Source: Ceratopteris richardii
Taxonomy: Eukaryota > Streptophyta > Polypodiopsida > Polypodiales > Pteridaceae
NCBI GenBank assembly: GCA_020310875.1
Contig: CM035435.1
Span: 72,442,492-72,506,491 of the forward strand
Direction of reading: 5' to 3'
DNA: 64,000 nt
The notes beneath the pieces were generated by a model. It worked only from the letters and a program-made list of their open reading frames with translations. It made no database searches and was not told where the DNA came from. The position numbers and the translations under genes were made by a program. Positions 10,329 to 21,462 of the stretch are shown in pieces; the stretch's first letter is position 1, and each line of letters opens with the position of its first letter.

Positions 10329-13300
10329 TCATTCTCTGATAGGTTGAATACCTGCCATACCTTTGAATCTACAAAGCTTTATTCCATTAAGTGCCTTCGT
10401 CATCATATCTGCTACTTGCTTTTCAGTTGGAACAAAAGAAATGTCAATCTCTTTTGCCATGATCTTCTCCCTGATGAAGTGGTTATGCACCTCTATGTGT
10501 TTGGTTCTTGGATGGAAAATAGGGTTTGTCGCTAGATGCATGGAACTTACGTTATCTCCAAATATGTGAGGTTTGGAACTTACAAGTCCCAAATCTGTAT
10601 ACAATGCCTTTAACCATATTGCCTCTTGAGTTTCTATGGTCAAGCCTCTGTACTCTGATTCAGTTAAGGATAACACAACTATTGGTTGCTTCTTGGAACT
10701 CCATGACACTAGCTTTGAACTTGCAAATGCTAAGTAACCAGAAGTACTTCTTGTATCATCCTTAGCTCCTGCCCAACCTGCATCTGAATAGATTTTGATA
10801 TCCAAATCTAAAGAGTAAGGATAGAATATACCTTCATTGATTGTACTCTTGAGATACTTAAGTACTCTCTCTTAGTTGCATCCATGTATGGTCTTCTTGG
10901 TGAGTGAATGAATTGACTAAGCACTCCCACACTATATAAGATGTTAGCCCTTGTATGAGTAGCATATATCAAGCTACCTACCAAGCTTTGATACTCTTTA
11001 ATTTCTTCAATTTTCTCACCTTCATAAACACTAAGTTTATGATTCATCTCCAAATGTGTACCTGTAGGTTTAGTGTTCTCCATTTTGAACTTAAAAAGTA
11101 GATCCTGAATGTATCTTCTCTAAGTCAAATACATTCCTTCATTTGTGTATATCACCTGCATACCTAGGAAATATGTGAGCTCACCTAGGTCAATGATTTT
11201 GAACTCCTCTTGCATGTGTCTCTTGATCCTCTGAATGCCATTTAGATCATCACCTGTCACACTAATATCATCTACATATACACATAGATAGATAACCTCA
11301 TCGTGATCCCTTTTGATGAATAGAGAAGAATCTAAGTTGCTTGCTTTGGACCCTTGATCTTGAAGATATGTAACCAACCTGTAATTCCAAGCTCTAGGAG
11401 TTTGTTTCAATCCATACAATGCTTTTTTAAGTCTACAAACATAAGATGCATGATTAGGGTTTTCAAAACTTGGTGTTTGTGACATGTATACCTCTTCACT
11501 TATCCAACCATTTAAGAATGCATTTTTCACATCAAGTTGGAGGAGTATCCAATTCCTTGCAGCTACACTTATCAATGTCCTTATTGTAGTCATCTTTGCA
11601 ATTGGTGAGAATGTTTCCTCATAGTCTATACCATGAGTTTGTGAGCATCCTTTGGCAACTAATCTTGCCTTGTACATGCAAGCTGATCCATCTAAATTTC
11701 TTTTGACTTTATACACCCATCTGCAACCAGTTACCTTTTGATTTGGTGACATTGGAACCAAAGCTCAAGTGTCCATCTCCTTCAATGCATCCATTTCTTC
11801 TTTCATGACCTTTTCCCAATTAGGGTTTCCCTTTGCCTCTTCATAGGTTGAGGGTTCCTCTGAAATTGAATCTTTTGCCAAGCAAATTGAATGCTTCGTA
11901 ACAAATGTGGAATCATATCCATACCTTTTTGGTTGTTTCTTGTCTCTTGCTGATCTTCTAGGTGCTTGTTTGGAACATTCTCCAACCTCTTGCATCTTTG
12001 CTTTGCCTCTTGAATTCCATAGCTTGTAATCCTTTTCCCTTTAATCTTGGTCATCATCTGTATCACTTCTTGGATCTTGGACCTGTGTATCATGCTTGCT
12101 TCCTAATTGATGAGAATCAGAATCAAGATCATATGGTACAGTTACCTTTTGTTTGTCTTCATCATACCAAGACCTATGTTCTTCAAACACAACATCTCTA
12201 CTTGTAGTGAATTGCTTGGTTGAAGGATTATAGAACTTGTAACCCATGTATTCTCCCCCTTCATCAGATCTGAGCTTCTTTAGTGATCTACCTGTATGAT
12301 TCTCCACATGTGCTAGATACTTCTTGAAGCAATCAAACACTTCATTCTTACTCATGATAAAGTAAAGAATAGCCCATCTACTATGGTCATCAATAAATGA
12401 CACATAATACCTTGATCCTACCAATGAAGGTTCTTAACTTTGTCCCCATACATTTGTATGTACTAAGTCCAATAAGTTGTTGTGGATGTAGCCTTTGTGG
12501 TTGAATGGTTGTCTTTGTGCCTTCCCAATCTGACATGCATCACACCCGTTGATAATGTGTTGCTTTGTAATGTTCGGCAATCCTAGAACACTTTGATCCC
12601 TGCATATATCCTTCAAGGTTCTTTCATTCACATGAGCAAGTCTCTTATGCCACACTTCAAGCTCACTTAGGGTTTGAGACCCAACGTTGAATAGAGCTAT
12701 GTTCCTGGTTTCTCCTACTTCAAAAGTAAAGAGCCTACCATGCTTCTCACCTCTGGCTATCTTCTTGAAGCCTTGACATGGATCTTCCACAAAAGCTCCA
12801 TGTTGAGTGAACCTAACTTGCAAGCTTTTTCAACTATTTGACCTATACTTATTAGGTTTTTAGTGATAGTGGGTACATAGATAACCTTACTCATAATGTT
12901 TGTCCTGCCATTCGAAGCTTTGACATTACCAATCTTCTCCACATTATGCTTTGTGTCATCCCCTGTTTGCACTTCATGTCTATGCTTTGGACTTTCCAAA
13001 TCAGATAGAAGAGCAAAGTTGCTTGCAACATGATTCGAACATCCTGAATCTATGTAGAACAAATGATCATCTTCTTTACCTTCTTTGTGGCTTAGATTCA
13101 TGAGAAGCAATGAGTCTTCATGTGGTTGATCTTCTGAATAATTTTTCTAGTCCATTCTATTATAGCCTCTATTGTTATTATTGAAGTTGTGTCCACCTCT
13201 ACCTCTATTGTTGCCATATCCACCTCTTCCACTTCCTTTCTGGGTCTTCCCATTGAACCAACAATTCTGAGTGGTGTGGTTGGCCTTATTGTAAATGGCA

Positions 13301-14085
13301 CAAGGTTGAACATTCTGACCTTTGGCTTTGTCTTGCTTTGGTCCTTTCTTCTTCCCTTTCCACTTGCTTTTGCTTGCGAAGTTGGCTTGGGAAGTCTCTT
13401 CTTCATCTTCTTCCTTCTTCTTGCCTTTCAGCTTCTTGTTCTTCTTATCTGCATATAGAGCACTAGTTGAATTACCATGATAGGAGTTACATTCCTTTAT
13501 GCTATTGTTGGCCTCTTGATTGAAGAGTTGTCCAAGAAAGATGTTGAAGTCTTGAGTTTGCACATCCATGAGGAGATCATAAGCCATCGTGAAGGATTAC
13601 CATTGCTTATCACTTCAAATCCCATTGAGAATTTGCCTCATGATAGCCTCTTCTTCAATCAACTCTCCAATGGATGCTAACTGATCCGAAACCTCCTTGA
13701 CCTTGGTAAAAAACTCCGTGATGGTTTGTTTAGGTGTCTTCTTCATTTGGTTGAACTCGTTCCAAAGATAATTCTTTCTTGCTTTGGTACTAGCAGAAAA
13801 AAAAGTCTCGAGGGCATCTCAAGTCTCTTGAAATGTCTTACATCATCTAATATGTGGTAATAGAAAGTCAGAGATAGATTTTAGTATGTACAACCTTGCT
13901 TGAGCATCCATTGCACACCAAAGTGTGAGCTTATCTGTCTCCTCTTGTGTAGGTCCTCCTTTGGATCTTGGAATGGGCATAGCTTCATCACCTGCTACAA
14001 TTCCATAAAGATTTCTACCTTGCAAATAGGCCTCCATTCTGATTTGCCAAGCCACATAGTTGTGTTGATCAAGCTTCTCGATCAT
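10329..14085 (-). pseudogene. gag-pol: Copia gag-pol of E3, fragmented, integrase deleted in part
   Basis: Gag starts near 14085 (MIEKLDQHNYVAWQIRM). A degenerate knuckle CAIYNKANHTTQNC, with its second cysteine changed to tyrosine, lies near 13260-13300. The protease motif FYIDSGCSNHV is near 13030-13060 and GAG-pre-integrase (VWHKRLAHVNERTL) near 12600-12660. The integrase begins with SFIDDHSRWAILYF and LRSDEGGEYMGYKF, then jumps near 12235 straight to YNPSTKQFTTSRDV. Compared with E4 about 130 codons are missing, including the catalytic glutamate region. RT (YVDDI near 11270) and RNase H (SESEYRG equivalent LTESEYRG; TKHIEVHNHF) follow. Several frameshifts and stops separate about ten frame pieces. 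Confidence 0.88.
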
Positions 14086-14109
14086 TGAGGGAAATCAGTC
14101 ACCCATCTT

Positions 14110-14128
14110 GATTTAGCTCTGATACCAC
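14110..14128 (-). other. Primer binding site of E3
   Basis: On the minus strand, immediately after the 5' LTR, the sequence reads gTGGTATCAGAGCTAAATC. This is complementary to the 3' end of plant initiator tRNA-Met, the usual primer of copia elements. Confidence 0.9.
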
Positions 14129-15177
14129 TGAAAGAACTTGGAGAAGCTTGTAGGAGGTATAAAAGTGAGTTTCAAAGCGATGAAGTTTGGTCCAGCCAAC
14201 TGGCACAAGACCAGCCCTTGAGCTTATGGAGACTCAAATAGACCTTATAGGCATGCGATAAGTGCAAAGAAATGCACTATGTACTTTGGAGAATCAAGGA
14301 GAAAGAGTTGATACAAAAGACATAGGTTTGCGTGTCGACTAGTTCAAAAAACTTAATATCTATGGAAGAGACAATGAACTTCAAATTCCCAAAGCAACCT
14401 ACATGATTACAATTAGAAAAAATCCTTTTATGGGAGTGATATGCATAAGGTTGAGTGTATATAATGCACAAAATTATAGGGAATAGGCAAAATATGCTAT
14501 AGGAATGAATCAGACATTCAATGGTGGTACCTCCTATTTTTTAGGAAGGATAGAAAAACTGAGATTTCTCTCAATATACTATACCAAATGCAATGAAAAT
14601 TTATAAGCATAAACTAGATACTAATATCTTTCCAATGAGTCATCTTTCATCAAATTTGGAGCTCTACAAAGAGAGCAACATCCTCTGCAAAATTACTGTT
14701 AGCGAAGAAGATGATGCAGAAAATTGAAGGAGCAAGACAATGATGGTCACAAGTGTATGTATATTGCTTCCATGTATTGTACAAGTGATTTGAAGTCTTT
14801 ATGTAGACTCTAGAAGTGCTCCAAGAGTTCTAAAAGTGGATTTTGAATTCAAATGAAGGTAGGAATGATTGTTGGAGGGAATCATATCACTTTCCTACAA
14901 TCTAAGAAAAGTGAAGATCTACTTTTAGGTGATTGATTGCTTGATTGAATGCAACTCAGCCACCACAAACTCGTGGGATTTGGGCTCTATCTTTCTACCT
15001 TTACGTATGTTAAGATCAAGGCTTTTAGAATGGTAAAAGATCCATCAAAAATATTTTTTAAAAATATAGTAAGTGAGCATAAGAAAAAGAACTCTCCAAC
15101 GGATATTCTTTCGATGCGATAGCCTTTGATGTCAATCAAATCCACCTCAAGCATAGTGTAAGCCTGATGTTCCAACA
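14129..15177 (-). repeat. 5' LTR of E3
   Basis: A 1,049-bp LTR beginning tgaaagaacttggagaagc and ending gatgttccaaca, flanked on the right by target duplication gggac. It is diverged from the 3' LTR by many substitutions and small indels. Confidence 0.9.
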
Positions 15178-15182
15178 GGGAC

Positions 15183-15780
15183 TAACCTTCATTGTTTGTT
15201 ATAAGGGAAATTTTTAGTGGCATGATTGGTATATCTCTATTCAATATAAGAATATAGACTAGGTCCTTGGGATTGTTGCCTATTATATTGATATGGTTGT
15301 GGGGGAACATGTCCTCCTCTTGCACAAGCATGAGACAGATGGTCACCTCCATAGTGCACACACCTGCTTAGCATGGGCATTCTTAGGGGTTGGTTTCTAT
15401 ATATTTTTTTTTACACTATTGATTTTGGACACTTAGCTTTTTAGCCACTAAGTCTATCAACTCATCTACATTGTTAGATTGGGAAGATACATTGCTTGAT
15501 GTGTCATTGGTTTTGGATGAGGCTTGTGGAATTTTTAAGTCATCTACTAAATTATCTTCCAAATCTATACTCTTAGACATTCATTTAGTCTCTACAATGG
15601 TTTCACATATATAAGGTCCATAAATTTCCATTGGTCAGACCATCCAAGAACAAGGATATCATTTTTGTTGGGTAGGCCTCTTTCTAATGGGGCATCTGTC
15701 CACATATTGATTAAGCCGCCTGGTTGCTGATCTCATAGATTTGTTGATGGAGAGTATTAATCTCCAAAAGAACAAGCTAC
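15183..15780 (-). pseudogene. gag: Gag of E2, N-terminal part displaced by E3
   Basis: Minus-strand reading gives CVHYGGDHLSHAC (first knuckle, near 15320-15365), then upstream DELIDLVAKKLS against EELAEKVAQKLG of E10, and near 15700-15740 SMRSATRRLNQYVDRCP against TVRLAGRRFRQYLERCP. This proves that the DNA on both sides of E3 was one gypsy gag. The homology fades near 15775, where Copia-C E4 begins; the exact border is uncertain. Confidence 0.75.
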
Positions 15781-16697
15781 TCTTGAAATTAGAGCACCTC
15801 TATATCAAGAGTAACTCAAGAACTTTCCCAATTTGGAGGATTAATGATCAATTATAAAGATTTTGGATAAACTGTGAAGAAGATGATTCTACAGAAAGTT
15901 TGCTGCACATATCTCTCTCATTGACTTATCAAATGTGTAAAGTTTTTTATAAAACTTTGCACAAGGTGTCGTCTATAGTTTTTGCACCTCCTCCAAGTTA
16001 AATCGCTTCAAAAGATTTAGTAAATCTTGAGAAATGAACTTAACAAGTCACCTATGTCTAAAACTGTTCTTCTAAGAAGTCGATTCAGACACCTATAACT
16101 TCTAACACTTGGTTCTCTCAATCTAGAACCCGTTTATGCAAATGCTTTTAGCCACAGGTAGCTTACCTTCCAACTTAAAGATTGAGTGCTTTCTTGCTCA
16201 AAACTTTACACTGTGGAAGTAGAACTGACCAAAACATTAGCATCAAATTTTGTGCCTGTTTTAGAAAACAGTGAACACTTCTTCACATATGAATGTTCCT
16301 ACTCATAATTCTCATAGCCTGTTTACAATTAGGCTCTCAAACTTTAACCATAGACTCATTAACTATGGACTCAGACATCTACAAAAGGATTCTTGAAATG
16401 ATCAAGCACAGAAGAACAATGCACAGAAACATCGGATGCAATTTCTTTTCATTACTAGAAAACTTTACATCTGGATGAGAGAGCAAATCTTCACACTTCT
16501 CAAGTGTCTAATCACATATAATTCTCCTCAAATCTTGTTCTTACACATTCTCTCATATTTGTCCCGACATTTTCTTTGTATATATAGGCAAATATTTACA
16601 AGCTTATGACCATAAAAAAGTATAAGATGAACTGACTCTAAAATAATCTACATATGTGTACACATCTTCATCTTCTGGATATGCACTTCCTGGATAT
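15780..16697 (-). repeat. Probable 3' LTR of E4
   Basis: It is inferred from its place between the E2 gag and a polypurine tract. No second copy was found near the 5' end of E4, so neither the length nor the termini can be confirmed. It contains no recognisable coding sequence. Confidence 0.5.
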
Positions 16698-16738
16698 GCT
16701 CCCCCTCAATCATCAATTGAGGTTTTCTTCTATCTTCT

Positions 16739-17529
16739 TTATACCTGCCATGTCTTTGAAAGCTTTGGTCCATCCAAGCTTTTGGTTAGCATATCAGCTA
16801 TCTGATCTTTTGTTGAAGTATGTATTACTTCAATCTCTTTATCAATCACCTTCTCTCTTAGAAAATGATACTGAATCTCAATGTGTTTAGTCTTGGCATG
16901 AAAAACAGGGTTAGCAGCTAAATACAATGAACTCATGTTATCACCATGAATAGTGGGTGTACTCTGAATGATATCAAAACTCTTCATAAGAGTCTTAAGC
17001 CATATCACTTCCTTTGCAGCTTCAACCATGCCTTTGTACTCTGCTTCTGTAGATGACAAAGCAACTGTATCTTGCTTCTTTGAACACCAAGAAATTAACT
17101 TATCTCCCACATAACACAAGCATCCATATGTTGATCTCCTATCATCAAGATTACCTGCCCAATCTGTATCACTATGTATCTTGATGTTTGTATCTGATGT
17201 AAAACCATAATACAAACCTTCCTTGAGTGTACCCCTAATGTACCTCAACACTCTTTGTGTCCAATGTTCTTTCCTAGGACAATGCATGAATTGAGACAAT
17301 ACTCCAACTGCATATGATAAGTCAGGTTTAGTTAATGTAGCATAAATCAGACTACCAACCAAACTTTGATATAATTTCATATCCTTGAACTCTTCTCCTC
17401 CATATCTGCTCAATTTGTGATTCACCTCCATTGGAGTAGGTGCTACCCTGCAATCATCCATTTTAAACTTGATCAGCAAGTTTCTCAAATACCTTTCTTG
17501 AGTTACATACACTCCATGTTGAGTGTATG
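16739..17529 (-). pseudogene. pol: RT end and RNase H of E4
   Basis: A minus-strand frame with the copia RT tail (RNLLIKFKMDDCRVAPTPME, SLVGSLIYATLTKPDLSYAV) and RNase H (IHSDTDWAGNLDDRRSTYG, SSTEAEYKGM, GDNMSSLYLA, TKHIEIQYHFLREKV). It is intact over about 257 codons and continues on the far side of E5 at 24760. The frame itself is well preserved, suggesting that E4 is younger than E2 and E3. Confidence 0.88.
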
Positions 17530-18026
17530 TGTTGTCAGGATCTTGCTCACGCTCAAACAGAAGTTACGAACGCAAAAAAACACACACAAGAATAAACGCA
17601 ACAAGAGACGAGAAGGTACGCAGATTGGGTGCAATCTCCCCCCATGCACTCTGTTTCGACAGTCCACTGAGTGCATGTATTTATAGGAATTTTGATTACG
17701 TCGAAAATAGTGGTTACATGAGGGCGGCTTCAAAAAGTAGGCGTGAAACTAAAAGTTGGTAACTTTTACAGAAAGCCATTACTTTGAATAACAGAAACTG
17801 CGGTCTACAACGACCCTTATGCTAACCCTTACTTTTCTAACAATAGAACCTTCTACGCAGGTTTATTTACAAGCTAAATAATAATTATTCGGATTATTGA
17901 TGTCCGCCCTTTCACGCCTTGCACGCTCCTCATGAACCTTCAGCTGCTATATCAGAAACATCAAAAACATATTAATACATTAATAATATAACACTTTAAC
18001 AATACATTGTTCAATAATATACAACA
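17530..18026 (-). repeat. 3' LTR of E5
   Basis: 497 bp, starting TGTTGTCAGGATC and ending tatacaaca. It matches 24258-24754 base for base apart from about six substitutions. Confidence 0.95.
17678..17686 (-). promoter_or_regulatory. TATA box in the 3' LTR of E5
   Basis: The plus-strand run tatttatag reads CTATAAATA on the minus strand, a canonical plant TATA box. The same word is at 24406-24414 in the 5' LTR, where it would drive the element's transcript leftwards. Confidence 0.6.
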
Positions 18027-18270
18027 TGCCTCTCAGTTGACAAGCAACTGACCTCAGTTGATAAAATAAGTTAACACTCTAACAATAACAATGCATTGTT
18101 CAACATATTCCATGTTACAATCCAACAATGCATTGGCTATTCTATATTTCAATCCAACAATGCATTGGCTATTTTATATTGCAATCCAACAATGCATTGT
18201 TCAACATATTCCATAAGGTATAACATGCCCCGTAGTTGAACAAGCAATTGACCTCAGGTGATAAAAGAAT
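18027..18270 (-). repeat. Internal repeats in the 3' untranslated part of E5
   Basis: A roughly 33-bp unit containing caatccaacaatgcattggc is repeated about three times at 18117-18210. Around it caatgcattgttcaacatattccat occurs twice. A block of LTR end plus adjacent sequence (acaacatgcc..cagttgacaagcaactgacctcag) recurs in altered form near 18210-18262. These flank the polypurine tract region and have no coding role. Confidence 0.7.
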
Positions 18271-18429
18271 AAACATAGATGGCCAGTCACATGTTTCATC
18301 ACTGAATAAAAATAGGCATGTGCCATGTAAAAAAATACATGCATGGAAATGTTCATGGAGCTATTACATTAATGTGTTTGTGTATGATATGCAGAAATTA
18401 AGTGGTCATAATGAGGTGTTAATTGTGTT

Positions 18430-18677
18430 TTATGTATCCATTGACATTCTTCAATAGAGTGATTTTTGTACTTAACCAAATATCGATGATATTGAGTACC
18501 TGTGCGTGTAGTAGTGACATCATAATCAATGATTTTCTCAGGAACTAAGATTTCAGATTGTTCTTCAATTAAAGGAGGGTCATCAAGAAGTGGAGCAAGT
18601 GGTAAAGTTCCTTTAAATGGTTTAAGTAAACTAATATGAAAAGAATTATGAATGGTCCAATGGGATGGAATATCTAA
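18430..18677 (-). pseudogene. pol: Chromodomain at the end of E5 pol
   Basis: Beyond an in-frame TGA near 18675 the minus-strand frame continues: HNSFHISLLKPF, then EKIIDYDV and LVKYKNHSIEECQW near 18440-18530. This fits the chromodomain pattern of an opening strand, aromatic residues and a closing E-x-x-W helix. In chromoviruses this module is thought to guide integration by reading histone marks. The stop cuts it from the integrase. Confidence 0.8.
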
Positions 18678-19905
18678 TCAAAATGAATTATCATTAATTT
18701 TTTCTATAATGCGAAATGGTCCATAATAGCGTGGTGCAAGTTTAATTTTAGGATGCTGCAAAATATTTTTGAGACGTCTTTTAATTATTCGCAACCATAC
18801 AAAATCATTTTCCTTGAATTCTTTGGCTAATCGTTTAGTATTGATAATACGTGTATATCGCTCTTGACTTTTCCTAATGTGCTCGTGAACATCATGAACT
18901 ATAGAAACGTGATCTTGAGCAATAGAATCAGCCATCGGAATGTCGGTTTGGGTGAGGGACATGGGAAGCTTTTTACCAAAAACTATTTTAAAAGGTGCAC
19001 GACCAGTAGTGGTGTGTGAAGTGTTATTGTAAGCAAATTGAAGCAATGGCAATTTTTCATCCCAGTTATTAGGATTATCTAATGAATAACAACGTAATAA
19101 ATCAAGAATAGTACTATTTGTAGCCTCACTCTGTCCATTACTTTCAGGATCAAATGCAGAGCTAAAATCTATTTTAGAACCAAAATGTTGAAATAAGGCA
19201 ACCCAAAAATGATTACAAAACCTAACATCACGATCAGATAACATTACTTTAGGAAATCCATGATGTGGAAAAATGCATTTAATGAATAATTTTGCAGCGA
19301 GGTGCAGTCAAAGTTTTTCTACATGGAATGAAATATGCATATTTACTAAACCTATCAACTATTGTCCAAATCATATCATTATGTGATGAAGTGATAGGAA
19401 GACCTGTGATAAAATCCATAGAGATTTGTTCCCATGCTTCATTTGGAATAGGAAGTGGCATTAATAATCCAAATGGTTTACCATGATGACGTTTGACACG
19501 CTGACATACAATGCATTGAGAATGTGAAATGTCTTTTTCCATGTGTGGCCAAAAGAAGAAATCTTTGCAAGCAGAAATGGTGCTTTGTATGCCTCTATGA
19601 CGCATGTAAGATGGTTCATGCATTTCTTTAATGACAAAATCTTTAAAAGCTTGGGTTATGCACAATCTATGTTGAAAATAGAGAAAACCATTATGAAATG
19701 TATAATGTTCATCAGATAAAGATGCAGCATTGTTGAAGTCATGCCATGCACGTGAAAAATACAAATCAGATGCATAAGTGGAAACCATTTCTTGAAAAGA
19801 ATGAATTTGGATGGCAGAAATATTATTCAAAACAACAGAATGCAAAGGAAAACGGCTAAGAGCATCCGCTACAACATTAGCTTTACCAGGCTGATATTGT
19901 ATCAT
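18678..19905 (-). pseudogene. pol: Integrase of E5 with one frameshift
   Basis: From 19905: the RNase H/integrase link (QYQPGKANVVADALSRF), then a zinc-binding HHCC module (HEPSYMRHRG, CIVCQRVKRHHG near 19480-19620). The core follows with MDFITGLP, a one-base frameshift near 19300, LSDRDVRF, and FDPESNGQSEATN carrying the catalytic glutamate. A C-terminal RYYGPFRIIEKI segment ends at a stop near 18675. Only one HHCC module is present, in contrast to E10. Confidence 0.88.
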
Positions 19906-21462
19906 GGGTTGGAAATTTTGAATGAATGATGCCCATTTAAGATGCCTATCAGAGATTAAGGGCTGATTTAATAAATGTTTAATAGCCTATTGATCGGTTT
20001 TGATTAAGATCTCAGAGCCCATAAGATAGTGTTTCCAAATTCGCAAAGCATGCAAAACTGCTAACAATTCTTTATCATACATACTATAATTATGCTCTGA
20101 GGGTTTAAGTTTTCTACTCTCAAATGCAATGGGATGGTCATTTTGCATCAGAACAGCACCTATTCCTGAACCGCTAGCATCAGTAACAACATGAAAGGGT
20201 TGTGAAAAATCAGGTAATTGTAAAACAGGTGCATGTGAAAGTGGATGTTTAAGTTTGTCAAAGGACTGTTGTTGGGTAAATCCCCATGCAAATTTTATTT
20301 TCTTTTTCAACAACAAAGTAAGAGGCAATGCTAAATAAGAAAAATTTCGAACAAACTTCCTATAGAAAGTAGCCAACCCAAGAAAAGAACGAACATCATT
20401 GACTGATTGTGGTGTAGGCCATTCTATGATAACTCTAATCTTTTTCGGATCCACATGCACACCTTCACTTGAAATAATATGTCCTAAATATTCTAGCTTA
20501 CGCTGAAAGAAATAACTCTTTTCAGGATTAGCATAAAGTGTGTTCTCTCGTAACAAATGAAAAACTGTTACAAGATGCTTTTCATGTTCACTATCATTCT
20601 TACTGTAAACAAGTATGTCATCAAAGAATACAAGAACAAAAGCTTGGTAATCAATAAAAATATTGTTCATCATTCGCGCAAATGTAGCAGGGGCATTAGT
20701 AAGTCCAAAGGGCATTACCATAAATTCATAATGGCCATTTTGAGTTCTAAATGCAGTCTTAAAAATATCACTTTGTGTCATATGAATCTGATGGTAACCC
20801 GATTTAAGATCAATTTTACTAAAGACACGAGCTCCTCGTAACTTACCTAAGAGATCATCTATTCGAGGAATAGAGTATCTATTCTTGATCGTGATCTTGT
20901 TAAGGGCTCTATAATCAATGCACATTCGATAAGTTTTATTCTTCTTCTCTACTAAGAGAACTGGTGCTCCAAATGGGGAAGAACTAGGCCTTATAAGTCC
21001 TTTTTGTAGTAGGTCTTTTACTTGATTTTCTATTTCCTTTTGATGTAGTGGGCCATGTCTATAAGGTGCTTTATGAGGAGGAGAACTACCAGGGACTAAG
21101 TCTATGCTATGGTCAAAGGATCCTCGAGATGGTGGTAGTTCAGAGGGATATTCAAACATAAAACAATCCTTATAAGTACTCATGAAAGGTTTATATGCAT
21201 CTGGAAGTGTATGAGTATAATCATTGATGACATTGACAAAAACAATGCATGAGTTGAATCCTTTCCTAAATGCACGCTTTACTTGAGTGTGACTAATCAA
21301 TGAAAATGGCTGGAAATCATGCCGTGCAGACAAAGTAATGATTTGACCTTTGAAAGCAAACTTAAAGGTATGAGTATGGTAGTCAATACGTGGGTTATAA
21401 TGGTGACGAAAAGGCATACCTAGTATAACATCATAAGATTGCAAAGGTGCAATTAAAAATGT
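19906..21462 (-). pseudogene. pol: Protease end, RT and RNase H of E5
   Basis: Frame 21444-19987 carries the protease end (YDVILGMPFRHHY), RT (SPFGAPVLLVEKKN, MCIDYRALNKITIKN, MPFGLTNAPATFARMM, and VFFDDILVYS as the metal-binding box near 20620) and RNase H (VTDASGSGIGAVLMQ, SMYDKELLAVLHAL). A TAG ends it at 19987 within the RNase H segment that should continue AIKHLLNQPL. A TGA near 21460 separates it from gag-protease. Otherwise the frame is clean over 485 codons. Confidence 0.9.

Larger units (their letters stand above)
9224..15177 (-). mobile_element. Complete Ty1/copia element E3 (Copia-B), dead
   Basis: The ends are exact: TGAAAGAAC..CAACA, with target duplication gggac at 9219-9223 and 15178-15182. 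The 3' LTR is 9224-10296 and the 5' LTR is 14129-15177. The primer site next to the 5' LTR reads TGGTATCAGAGC on the minus strand (initiator tRNA-Met). The host sequence on both sides is gag of E2. The two LTRs differ at roughly one base in ten over the first 240 bases compared by eye, so the insertion is old. Length 5,954 bp. Confidence 0.95.
15780..17529 (-). mobile_element. Ty1/copia element E4 (Copia-C), 3' part
   Basis: This holds the 3' LTR (about 15780-16697), the polypurine tract (gctccccctcaatc, 16698-16711) and the end of RT plus RNase H. It is interrupted exactly at 17529 by chromodomain gypsy E5 and resumes at 24760; gtatg is duplicated on both sides. The left border with E2 is not sharply defined. 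A TGTTG at 15742-15746 is a possible LTR start, but gag homology to E2 may continue past it. Confidence 0.8.
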
